This document shows positions 45,569-57,358 of a stretch of DNA of 64,000 bases, one piece after another (position 1 is the first letter of the stretch; every line of letters begins with the position of its first letter). The position numbers and the translations under genes were made by a program. This stretch comes from Ancylostoma caninum. Its lineage: Eukaryota; Nematoda; Chromadorea; Rhabditida; Ancylostomatidae. Below the pieces are notes generated by a model that did not search any database, was not told the origin of the DNA, and saw nothing but the letters and a program-made list of their open reading frames with translations. The stretch lies in NCBI GenBank assembly GCA_037903475.1, contig JBAJFG010000240.1, positions 992,001 through 1,056,000 of the forward strand, written 5' to 3'.

Positions 45569-46038
45569 TTATCCATAGAATCCACCCATCATACCACCTC
45601 CCCAGCCACCATATGGCCATCCCCATCCACCTCCGTACGGGTATCCAAATCCCCAAGGTCGGCCCCAGCCCCATCCCCATGGACGTCCCCATCCGCCGTA
45701 ACCCCACGGACCTCCCCAGCCACCGTAGCTCCACGGACCTCCCCATCCACTCCATCTCTTCGATCGGCGACGTTCTCTGAAAATAACTCCTCCCTCTGCA
45801 TATTCAGGAATTTTCATGCAAATGATAGATTAGCAACTCACTGATCTTGCGGATTCATGTAGGATCTGGCTATTGTCTCTCGAATATTGGCTGGCATAGC
45901 ACATGGTCTTCGTGGAGTCCCGGGTTTTTTGATGTCCTTAGGTCCATAGTTGTAGGCAGTTATTGATCCTTCAGCGGAGCACCACTGGATCAACAGTAAA
46001 AGGAATGCGATGCCCAGGACGCTTGGATAAGCACGCAT
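45569..46038 (-). CDS. secreted Gly/Trp-rich peptide precursor
   Basis: Two exons on the minus strand, 46038-45842 and 45776-45569, separated by a 65-bp intron ending TTTTCAG. They encode 134 residues. Residues 1 to about 22 form a signal peptide (MRAYPSVLGIAFLLLLIQWC). A spacer of about 45 residues follows, then the polybasic site RRRSKR at 68-73. The remaining 61 residues are almost only Gly, Trp, Tyr, Pro and Arg in imperfect repeats such as GWGGPWSYGG, GWGGPWGYGG, GWGRPWG. This layout fits processing by a furin-like protease to release one Gly/Trp-rich peptide. It is comparable in style to the nematode nlp/caenacin antimicrobial peptides, but it could instead be a structural surface protein. 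An ATTTCAG acceptor lies 4 nt before the ATG. AATAAA lies about 100 nt after the stop. Confidence 0.8.
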
Positions 46039-47068
46039 TGTTCTGAAATTATAAAAAATTTACTTGCAATGTGAAGATCAAAGGTGAAGGTAGCAATTGC
46101 AGAATGTGGAGGAAGGACGCGGCAAATCAAAATGTTCAAAAATTCTCAGGTGACATCCAATTTTGCTTCTTTTTTTTCAGAACTTCTCCATTCAAGAATG
46201 CTTGTGTTTTCTACTTGCAAAAATTCTCCTTTCATTCCCTGTTTACGAGTTCTGCACAACAAGATTATTTGTAATTTCGTTTTTGCAAACTACGACAACA
46301 ACCTACCACTATGTATAAAGAAAATTACCACCTATCAAACTAACATTCGAAATATCACCTGAAGAGGTACATCGCTTAGGATGAGTTTCTTGTTCACTTG
46401 AAAACGAATCAAACAAAAAATCGAATTAAAAACTCGCGGAATAATCTGCAAACTCCAAATTTTATCTTGTTCTCCTTAGGAGCTGAGAAAATACTACGAG
46501 ATGACAAACAGTCAAGGAATGGCGAATAAGAGCAGATTGTGGATGTTGAACTGCCAGAAGTTTTGAGGGGAGAAAAGCAATTTTTCTGCCAGTATTGTGA
46601 AAAAAGCTTGAATCTGAATTTTATATATTTTTACAAACGTGCTTATGCAATTCACGCTTGACAGTTCCTAAGGAAATAGCCAGACCTTCTAATTCACAGC
46701 ATATCTTAAAATTTTCACGGTGAATGACGCCGAGAAATTTGGCAAATTAGTCGTACTATACGTCAAATACCAGTTAAATCACTATAAGGTTGGCGCACTG
46801 CCAAGTAACAGCAGCAACGAAGAAGTACTAGAGGTACAGTGAACAATACTAAAAACTGTAATTTGGGCGGATCTACGTGAATTTAAGACTTTAATGACAG
46901 TCGTTATTTTCCCATCTACTCAGTACTCGGCTCGTACTTTTTGTCGGCAAGGTTTACACATGTACTGTGAGCACATCTCGGCGCAGTTGAAGTTTTCATA
47001 TTATGTGTCCATAGTTATATGCTGCCCACGGCTGCTGCAGTTATCTAACAAACAACAACATAAAAGGT
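46039..47068. other. intergenic, upstream of the Gly/Trp-rich gene
   Basis: No supported exon. AT-rich; promoter of the minus-strand gene at 45569-46038 is expected here. Confidence 0.4.
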
Positions 47069-47533
47069 AGCCCGGATGGCTTAGTGGTTTGAGTGGCAGA
47101 ATGCAATCTGTCCCTATCGCTGGTTCCACTCCGTTGGAGATCCAGAGTTAAGTATCGCAGTGTTTGGGGTTCACTGCTTGGAACGTCCCCCGTGATCTCC
47201 TTCGGGTAGTCCAGGAAGGCATCCGGCAACGTTTTGCATAAATTTCTAAGATAAAGTACGATAAGTGTAAGTGTAAGTAACATTGGACGCCATTTGTATG
47301 TTCCATCGCGTGCGCGCATAGCTCAGTGGGTTGGACGAATGATCGACGCTGTGGTGGTCAGGGGATCGAATCCTGCCCTGTGCCCCCGTTTTGCAAATAC
47401 ATATAGTATGCCGCCCACGGCTGCTGCAGTTATCTAACAAACAACATCATAAAAAGTAGCCCGGATGGCTCAGTGGTTTGAATGGCAGATTGCAATCTGT
47501 CCCTATCGCTGGTTCCACTCCGTTGGAGATCCA
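47069..47533 (+). repeat. tandem tRNA-like SINE modules (type 2 - type 1 - type 2)
   Basis: Three modules in a row: type 2 at 47069-47143 (AGCCCGGATGGCTTAGTGG), type 1 at 47308-47388 (GCGCGCATAGCTCAGTGGG ... GGATCGAATCC), type 2 again at 47457-47533. The linkers are also shared with the copies at 8.8-9.1 and 25.6-25.9 kb (for example CTGCTGCAGTTATCTAACA). Here no TIRs are present on either side, so the SINE exists independently of the TIR element. Confidence 0.75.
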
Positions 47534-47675
47534 GAGTTAAGTATCGCAGTGTTTGGGGTTCACTGCTTCGAACGTCCCCCGTGATCTCCTTCGGGTAGTC
47601 CAGGAAGGCATCCGGCAACGTTTTGCATAAGTTTCTAAGATAAACTACGATAAATGTAAGTGAAATTAAGATATT

Positions 47676-47905
47676 GGGCCCCCTGCGGACCCACTCTTCA
47701 TCGATGGGCCCGTATCCTGGCGGTCTCCCCACTGTTGGGCCACGGAAGACCCAATCCCCATCCGAGGACTCGTTCCATGGCATTTCCCACTAATGGGCTC
47801 CTGCGGACCCCGTCTCCATCGATGAACCCGTATCCTGCAGTTTTCTCCACAAAGGGCCACCCTTTCTCGATCGGTGGACACCCATCCTGATGTTGCCCCG
47901 GCACA
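47676..47905. repeat. degenerate tandem repeat, unit about 59 bp
   Basis: Units starting GGGCC or GGGCT lie at 47676, 47737, 47795 and 47854. They share a ...CGGACCC...CATCGATG..CCCGTATCCTG core. Unit lengths are 61, 58 and 59 bp, not multiples of three, so I read it as non-coding. Confidence 0.6.
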
Positions 47906-50900
47906 TCAGTACGCCATCAGTGCACCCGCACTCTTTGTAAATCTTGAAAAAAATGGAAGGAAGTTAGGAAATATTTAGAATGTTTGATCAGTTGCACAAC
48001 TGGTTCCAGGAAATGTCACAGCAGCTTATAATGATGTGTTCTTCGTTCTTTATTCCTGTGTATTTGATTGTACCACCCTTCTTAAAAACGGACGGGTCTT
48101 CAAGCTGCATAATCTCCATAATGAGAGGTGCGCAAAGACCACATCCTACATGAGAAAACCGAGTGAATCCTATCGCTACGGCCTCCACTCATCCTTTCGA
48201 AGTGATTCACGTCCAGCATTCCGAGATTGAGTGCAGTTACTGACAAAGCTCCATCGGAGGGACTACTCTGCTCCGTATATTGCTGCTATGCATCGTCAAA
48301 TCGTTGTAAACACTGTCTCGCCCGGAGGGCTCGAGACCGCTAGCTGCTGGTCCCACCGCGAAATCCCGAATGCACCCGACTTCCACCACGTCTATGCACC
48401 TATGACGAAACATCGGCCGAATGCCCCGGCAGCTGCGCATCTTTGAGAGCCACAGTCTATACATGAGCCTCACGGCTAAAGCATGCCATCACGTGCTATT
48501 TCCCCTACGCCTGCGCTCTAGAAAATTTTGTTGCACAACCATGATTTATATAAGAGTATACGTAGACATGGATGTTGTTGTAATGAAATATACCTTACTC
48601 TACGAGAAGAACTCTAAGAATAACTGAGGAATTGAGGAAAAAATGTGTGATTTTACACAGAAAGAATAACTGTATATTATATGTACATCTGCGTTTCACA
48701 TAATAACAATTCAAGGAAATAAGTTGGGCTAAAGTATTCGAAAAAAAACCTCTATCTGAGCCCTGAACACGGGAGATCAGGAAGGAGTGCAATTTCTTTC
48801 CTCCCCCCCCCTCCCCACCTTCCCCGCTCCCAGAGGCTCTTTCTAGTTACTCGTCCGTATAAAATAGCTTATTATGAGCCATTTAGAAGTGAAAATATCG
48901 ACGCGGAGGCCAAGTAGTCCATTTTAGAGACATTTGAACTAGATAGTCAACCCACCAAGTGGACGATTTTCATGCCAAAACTTCTGAAAATATTGACCTT
49001 TATTTGGAAACTTGGCCTGGATGCATCAGTGAGTTTACTAATGGTAAACACATTGACGCCCGTGTTAACGGCGGGTAAATTTGGGAGTGTTACCACATTC
49101 ACCTCGGGTAATCTCAGTGATGCATGCGGTCCAATAATTGACTCAAAGAAGACCCCTTATACCAGTGACAGGGTGAACGTGAACGACCCGTCCACCCACT
49201 GAGAGGTTTCCGCTTCCTTCCCCCCTTCCCTTCACCCTCCGGTTTCATGAATACCAGTTTCAGCCCAGCAAAATTTTCGGGAGTGGAATATTCCTGGAAA
49301 CGTTCATGAAGGTGGACAATATTTTGGATGGAAATTCGTCTCGAAAATATACATATATAAAGGTTGAAATAGTGATCGGATGAAACCCAGTGAAATGGCA
49401 GGATTCACTTACTGAACTAGATCTATGTAGTCCCAGACTCTGATTTGGTGACCCAAAAAGACACATTTACCTGTTAAAGGAACACTGTGTTGAATTCTTG
49501 AAGTATTTGCATTCCTACCTCCCTATCGTGCTGACCTGGACAGAACATGGGAATATTAACCAGCTCTAGGGTCAGCACTGTTAAGGGATGATATGAAAAG
49601 AAACAAACTACTGAATAACCAGAGAAATTCACAAGTCGTAAGTACTTGTCAAAGCAAGATTTCAGACAAATTTCGTCGCAGTGGTCCTCAGATTAGCCCT
49701 TTAATTTAGGCTGTTAAATTTATTAGTATAATTTATACATTGTAAATTCGGCATATACAAAACGAAAACAAAGTGGGTCGAGTTTCCTGTGATAGGGTAA
49801 CCAGGTAGTGGAGCTCTATGAAGAATATTTTAAAAAAAACAGGAAGGGTGGATGAGCAACACCAAGGAACTTTTCAGGATTGATCACCATTTCAATATCA
49901 GGTGAAGATATATAAAAGGCGACAATTCAAGTGACTGCCTCTCCGTGACAGGTTTCCAGCAGAGATTGACTCTTCTCAGCCGATTGACCTCTTGTTTTCT
50001 GCTACGCTTGTGGTAGTTTCAATCACAAAAACCGCTTTCGCAGAGTTGTGCAGAAGTTAAGTCAACCACATTCCAATGCAGATTTATTCAGAAGTTACCT
50101 TAATTCAAAAGTTACCAAGCGAAATGAGCATATTCCTACCGGAGGCGTTTGCAACTATCAGAAAAAAGCTGTCCAAGCAGACGGTGTACTAATCAAGAAG
50201 AGCATTTTTTGAACAAAATTCTAAAGAATCACACAATAAATTTAGAACATGACTGAGACATCCTTATTTCTTTATATCATTGATGTTTTAGTCCATGTAT
50301 TCAATACTGTTCTCCAAGCGTTCTGAGAAGAAATTATGCATATGTAGCACATTTTGTTCAGAAGAATCAAACTCAGAATTCTAACAAACAAATTCTCCAG
50401 AAATTATGAACTATATATAGTATTCGCCATTGGTGTATACACAGCCGTTCGATGCTCTTCTCATAACAAATGGAATGGATTTTTTGGCACTGTTGAAGAA
50501 AGCAAGTGTTAAGACACTGATATTTGGTCGCAGGTGTGCCAGGTAAGATTGGGCCCCTCCTTCGACGACGTCAAAATGTTCACATGCTGTAACTCTCGGA
50601 TATTTACTTCAGTGCTTCATAGCAACGCAAGGTACTATAGTGCATCTCACACACATAGTAGGAATACCACCGTTTTGGACTTTCTCCCAGGTGTTCTGCA
50701 AACGATGCGTCCTCATGTTTTCTTAGGTCTCGTATTCTTCGATTTCAAAAAAAATCATGATTTTTCTCGAAGAAAAAATCGTTATGAAACTCATGGAATT
50801 CCTCAAAATCACACTCACCTGTGAAAATATGTAACCATAAATAAGATCTAGAGTGAATCCTGAAACAATAGAAGCAAAGTGTGACGGTGAAAACCACAGC

Positions 50901-52921
50901 ATAAGCGTACCTTCTGACAGTGTAGAAAGATTGGAATTAAGCGAGAGGGAAAAGAAATTGGAAGGTTTTACACTCTTGAAACTCACTGTTTCAGATCTAT
51001 GAAGATAGATAGGTAGACAGATTTATTACGACTATATAAGACAGTCGTGAGATAAGGTTACGTCACGATACAATACAAACAATTCAAGAAAATTACAGCT
51101 GATTATGAAAAAATATACTTTAAAGTATACATAGAACCACACAATCTAATACTTTAGAACGGCGCGTACAACGATTCGTTTGAGCAATGCAAAATTTTTA
51201 GTAACAGGTATTTAGAAGATTAATTAAGTATAATCAGAAGAGTAACAGGTACCCGATTCGTGTGGAGGATGAAGCACTGATTATGGATCGGAACACATCA
51301 TATAAAGATTCGAATAAGAGCATTAAAAAGATCTCCAGATGTCAGGAGCATCATAGTGGATTGATCAGCTGCACTACTCTTCACTTCCTTTCAAAGGATG
51401 GGTGGAAAAACAATTCCATGAAATACTATGTAGTGCAGAAACAACTCTATGAAATAAACTTCAAAACTCAAGGACATCGCCTCAGGAGTTAATTCAACCT
51501 AGAGTAACCAACGAGTACCAGTTTGATAGCCCTAGTCATTCGATTTACCCAGAATTTTCGCAGTTGCTTTTACATCCGAGTTCACAGCCATGTTTGTCGT
51601 GTGTGCGTAGTGTCGCACGTTGAGTCGAGTCGCGTGGGATAATCACCTCGTCGCTAAACATTGCCCTTTCGTCGTTGCGCGACTTTGGTACGCTTCACCG
51701 TTACGTAGACGTTTTTTGCTGGACATTCCCTCAGTTCAATCCCACCGTCACACCACCGACCTCAGTGACGTCTACACACTGCTTCCGTTCACCCGCGTTT
51801 CCTCCATAGCCATTACCGGGAAGTGCACTGTATATTTTCTGTGTAACTTATTTCAAATTTCTTTCTGTTTTGAAATGCTAGGCAAAGACTTCTGGATGGT
51901 TTTTTGTTTGCTCATTAATTAAACCAACAAGAAAATTAAAACTCTCCTGCCCTTTTCATCACTAGAGAGTGATTTACGGCATAAGGCCAGTCACACCAAG
52001 GTTATTTTGGTCATAATGAGGTAAATCTAGCCAGCAGACTAAATCTAACAAAATAAATATCTGATTGTATAAGTAACAACACTATTCAAGATGAGGTTTT
52101 ATTGTTGTTTTCAAGGATGCAACACCTAAACATATAATAAGACACAGTGGCGTTTGGCTGAGATGATATATTCGCTTCTAGTGTAACGATTGTGTTGTTG
52201 TTCGATGACATACTTCTTATGTAATCCAGTTCATTTATCTAATTGTGGATCTCGTATAGCATGTCTTCGTGGAGCACGATTGGTGCATTCAATGAAATAA
52301 AATAAAATAAAAACTAGTGGGCCTTGAGGAAGAGTATCAATATTATATCAGCAGAATGTGTGATAAACCACTGAAACAACATTAAAAATATGGATGTTTC
52401 AGTTCCTTGCTTCAGTTCCCGAACTTCCTTGCAATGAGACCGCAGTAGGCTATTTTACTGAACTGAAAATTTCTTCTAGAGATAGGCGGTAAAATTTCTC
52501 TGATCAATGGAACCAATTTGGACTATATGTATGTCCTGCGCCTCGTTGAAAAAATAATGGTCTCCCACAGAAACATGGAACTATTGTGGTTTGTTCTCTT
52601 CAACCAAAACTACATATTCCTTCTTCTGCTGGAAAAAAAGAACTCCTTCGTCAGATATCTCATTTAAACAAGTAACATTTGAAAAACGCTTTTGTAAACT
52701 TTACAGTTCTATTGTGACTCCACCTTTCAGACCACTTTTCCTTGCCGCAACTTCTTGAGATTTTCTCATTCTCGAGGCAAGAAGACTTTCGGCTCTGTCG
52801 ATCATTGACCAGTTGGAGAAGATCTGGCCCCTTAAATAGGCTTTGACGTTCACAATGCTGTTAATAGTGTTTCGAACAAAAGCAGTGGACCCTCTTCATT
52901 CCAGAAAATCCAGAACACAAA
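47906..52921. other. long intergenic stretch, no gene supported
   Basis: Only short unpaired open frames. At 49050-49130 and 59630-59690 there are distantly similar segments (GGTAATCTCAGTGATGCATG versus GGTAATCTTAACGATGCATT). A 47-bp exon-like stretch on the minus strand (50860-50814, between TTTCAG and a GTGAGT donor) encodes FTLDLIYGYIFSQ, but no neighbours could be joined. A repeat ending TATAAGACAGTCGTG occurs at about 51036 and 32700. Confidence 0.35.
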
Positions 52922-55900
52922 ATGACAACTCAATCGACACGATCTCTGTGCCTCATAGTATTCCCTGCTCTCTCGTTTGCTCTATTCCACCAGTCAAACT
53001 ACGGATATGTCGGGCCAGCTTGTGCAGTAGCGGTGAGTAGAGCGATTCTTTCTTTCGTTCTTTCTTTATTGGGCATGTGAAACATATGCATGAATCTAAT
53101 AAAACTTTTAAAACAGAACGCATAAAAAAAGCAGTCACACAAAATGCATAACATGCTTTCGAAATAGGTTAAGCTTGACAGAAAAAAAAACATTAGAACT
53201 TAATACAATATTAAAGTTAGAACAGATTCTATTAGTGACAAACTTCGATCTGTCTTGAGATTCTCTGTTAAATTTGACTACCAACTTATTCAGCTGAAGT
53301 TCGGCAACGTTACGTAATTTGAAGAACTATTAGTGACCAACCATAGATTTACCTTCCTTTTCGTGGATCTCGTAGCTGTTTCTTACCTGAATATGTTACA
53401 AAAGATTTGCTGCTATTGGTCAATTATATTAAGTTCACCCAAAGCTATATCAAAAGCCCACTGGTTAGTTGTGAAAAAAACTATGACCACCTGATAAGTG
53501 AAGGTCAGTATTTATTCGGTAATACAGGACGGTAGGCTATTCCTACATGGAGAAGCTCAACGTGAACTGACGTCGAGTGAAAATGACGCTTTTCGACACT
53601 ATCAAAGAGACCTGAACATCTTTCTTGAGTAGGTTTCGTCGGTTCTTTTTAATTTTTTTCTTTTTTCATTTTCATGAAAAAAAACCTACGTTAAAGACAA
53701 GCTCGTCGCAAAAAAAATATCTTAAGATTGAAGAAGAAATTTCCAATTCTGGAGCCGCCGAAGATGCCTTCATTTTGTGGCTCGCTCAACGATGCAGCAG
53801 AACTCGTCCTGAAAGGCTGCATTGTTCGGGTGGGTTACCATTGCTTATAATCGGAGCTGTGACCTGGAAAAAAATTAGGAAGTGTTGCCAACTGGCGGGA
53901 GGAGTGTGGAGAAAAGCGGAAGTGATTGTTCCTGTGTAGGGAGGGAAGGAACTGTCACGACTGCTAGCATGAGATGATTATGTGACTAATGGTCAATGCC
54001 TTTCCAGGAAGGCAAGGTGTTCATCGACAACAAAATGGTACGAGTTCTAACTGATGACGAAGAGATGCAGGTGGACTCCATATTAGGGCCATGGAGCAGG
54101 AGACGAGTTAAGAGGGATATAGCTAGCAAGGATATCAAAGAGTGAGTGCATCCTTATTTGAATCCAGTAGGATCTAAATAAAATATGAAAGAGGGTGAAG
54201 TGCTATGCACCTGTGATTCTCTCTTTGGCTCCGAATTCGACTCCAGTTCAAAAAAAAATGTACTGTGCAGCAGTGGCGAACGCAGAAAGTGGGCGGGAGG
54301 GGGCGTGGGGAAAAAAAAGTGGGGTTTGCGCCGTTTTGGGGACCCAGACGGAAAATAAAACTGATGAAAATATTAATTGAAAATAAAATTGATGAAAATA
54401 TTAATTATGATAATTAATGATTAATAAAAATAGTAATAAAAATAATATTGAAAATAAACAAGTGAAAATAAACTAATACAAATTTTTATAATGTTTTGAA
54501 GTAATTTCAAACCCCACCCCCCTCCTGCGTCCGCCACTGATGTGCAGGCTTCCAGATGCTCTCGTGCCTCATACAGTGCAGGAGATATCGGAATCCGGTG
54601 TAGAATTCAGTTCTTCATTCTCCCACATCAGTCTGATACCAGTTTACCAATGGTGGAGGGAAGGGCTGGGATTGCGCCATCAGCTACGCTCCACCTACAC
54701 AACTGAAAAAATTCAGCCAATGACAACAAAAAAAACCAAGGAAACAATAGTAATCCATGTAACGTGAGCGTTCTCTGCGTATTAGAAATGAACTGTTGAC
54801 ATATCAATGTATTCAATTGATGCCGTGCAGTAGTTAACACAGTTGGATCTTTAATTCGCTACATATTTGTTTGTATTATCTGTATTTGAAAGAACAAGAA
54901 AAAAATCGAATAAAAACGAGTGAAAATTGAAGAAAAAAGGAAGCGAATGTGAAGGCACCAATTGGATGCACTGATTGGATACATATACAAGGTAATATCA
55001 GTCAGATGATCTATCGTCCTTCCACGAATATTCGAAGAAGTTGATTTCAGTGTTCCCCTTCGCCTCCTCCCTTCTCCCCTCCCCTCCCCCGCGCCCCCAC
55101 CCCTCTCCAGACATCTCGTCCTCGAATTAGATTTTTAGATTTCCAGAATAAACATGTGGAAGAGATTTATTGCACAAAAATACTGAAAAATACCTTCTAC
55201 TTAGATCATCATGATTTATTCAAGGCCAGGATTCTCACCTCTACGGGACATTTCCATATTCCTCGATCGGTTTCTCAAGATTAACCCGACAGTGACAAAG
55301 AGGTATGTGCTCAGCTTCGACAGCTTTCTTTCTTAAAAATTGAAGCTCGACTCAATTTTGTCCATGAATTTTCAGAAAATTTCGAATTTTCTTGATTGAG
55401 TCCCACAATTTATTGCTTTTGTAGGACTAATATACGTGGTCTGGCCACCAGTTAGTTAACCCAGGCACCTTTGTGCAATTTCTCGAATTCCATGTGCAGA
55501 TTCGTTTTTTTTTTTCCAAAATGAAACATTTGGTAATCACAATTGAAGAAAGGGGTAGAAAGACCAACATCGATTGATCTTGCTCTGAATTTTTAAAGGT
55601 TCGCTCCCTGGTTCGAACAATCACCACTCGTTTCTGGTAGAGAACCAATTCCAGCATATGGTTTGTTATCCTGAATCGATTTTTCTCGCGTAGAGTAACC
55701 TCAGCAACCATTACAACTTTATAAATCCTGCAGTGTCCTGAAAGCTGTCTCTAGGTCCATCATTCTACCCGACAAACTATCAGGATCCTACTCCAGCAAA
55801 ACCGAACGAACACACAACGGTTTATAAGTACCCTCTTCCACCAAAACCAATCAAACCTGGACGCTACGGTGTGAAACGGCGCCCAACTAGTCGGTGGGAC

Positions 55901-56569
55901 GCCAAGGTAGGTTTAAAAACCTTTGCTTTCTGTTTATCGGGTCGCGAATTTTTTTTAAGTTTTCAAAAAATCATACTTCTACAAACAAGCCGGGACCAAT
56001 ACATGTGTCAAACTACGAGTTACCGTGGCCACGAACATCCACATCTTCGCCGGAAGAGTCGAGTCAGTGTTAGACGAGTTCCCCCAGAACTGGACGATGA
56101 CGTCTCTAGCACAAGTTTCAGCTACAACGGCACAAACGCTGCTGCAGCTCTTGGCAAAGTCGCTGACGGATCCAGAGCTGGTGAAAACGCTGACGGAGCT
56201 AGAACGGTCAGCACCTGGTGTGCTACCAGTGCAGAGCTACACGAACAAGGAGGTGAGTTCCTATAGCACACGGTGATTGACATCGTCATGTCATTCTACT
56301 TTAACTGTGTAGTATTATAAGTGTATCAAGAATGAACGCAGACGCATGTACGCCACATTCGATGACACTTCGTTATTCATCCTTTTTCTATGTTTAAGGG
56401 AACGCCGACACCTCAAGAGCCAGACTACCTTCCCAATCCAGTAGTTCAATGGTTCGCACGAACAGTAGATGGACCGAACAGCGTGAATGAACACCTGTCC
56501 TTTCTTCCTGATGAAATTTGCACGGCTCATATGAAAAGGAACGCCAAAAGGAGGAATGTGAACAGATAG
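52922..56569 (+). CDS. probable secreted protein with polybasic site; gene model incomplete
   Basis: Well-supported exons: 52922-53032 (37 codons, hydrophobic leader SLCLIVFPALSFALF) and 54008-54141 (phase-compatible, containing the polybasic site RRRVKR followed by DIASKDIKE). A third exon at 55225-55302 joins in phase (FSPLRDISIFLDRFLKI). Further likely exons are 55756-55907 (Pro/Tyr-rich, KYPLPPKPIKPG), 55990-56252 (helical, LAQVSATTAQTLLQLLAK) and 56399-56569 (ends in a basic tail and stop). The last two join in phase. Two junctions do not: third to fourth, and within or before 55990-56252. That means a missed exon, a sequencing indel, or a decayed gene. An ATTCCAG acceptor lies 19 nt before the ATG. 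A hAT MITE sits in the second intron. No known family recognised. Confidence 0.5.
54271..54539. mobile_element. hAT-type MITE, copy 3
   Basis: Left end CAGTGGCGAACGCAG, right end CTGCGTCCGCCACTG. The flanking 8-mers are CTGTGCAG and ATGTGCAG (one mismatch). The interior is related to the copies at 19118 and 30097. It lies in an intron of the gene at 52922-56569. Confidence 0.9.
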
Positions 56570-57358
56570 TGTTATTTTGTTTGTTGCGGAAAAGTAGCAT
56601 AAAATGCGTGGCTAGCCAGGCGGCTTATTCCATAACCACTTGAAAAAGAAAAGCCCAGAACTGTGTATGCACTTATTATAGGTGTTCGAAAAAAAAAGAT
56701 CTGTGTTAAATTACATGGTTTCAAGTGGTGCATAAAGGAATACTTTATTTCAAGAATTCATTATGGTCGAATGCTTAATACAATTTAATTTACACCGGTA
56801 CTGCAACCCTTACGCATAACAACGTGGTAACGATTCATGTCTAACAGCTAAGTTGAAGCAGAATAAATGCATGGTACTGGATGAACGTGTCATCAACGAT
56901 TTTCACGCCAGTAATCAAAAAATAAGACAGTCCTGAAGTTGAAATACTTTCGGAGCCTAAAATGCAACAATGAATAATGCAATAATGAGAAATAACAAAA
57001 GAGGAAGGAAAGCAAAACTAATTTTCCGAGGAAGTTGAATTTTTTAGTCCACTGAAAAAAAGTGTGATTGAAGGTCCTACCAACAAAATGCCGAAATTAG
57101 GAGAGGTGATCAGCAAAGGTAATTTACGCGACTATTCTTCCAAGAAAGAAAATGTAATCCAGTGCATATTTTAAGCGATATTCGAAAAAAATGAATATGT
57201 ACTCCCCTTCCAAAAGTCCGCGCATAGCAATGAGATCAACAACTACTCTGTGGTTAAAAAATCCTGTATTGTTCAATTCTATCAATGCGAATGAGATCTC
57301 AGTTGAACAAAGGAAAAGACTGACTTACCTTCAATATTGGAATTCTATAGATGCATAT

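Noticed and set aside
47041..47783. Minus-strand frames sharing a ...LPDAFLDYPKEITGDV... stretch, also seen at 8.7 and 25.7 kb
   Set aside because: These are translations of the type 2 SINE module and its linker, repeated wherever the SINE occurs, not a protein family.
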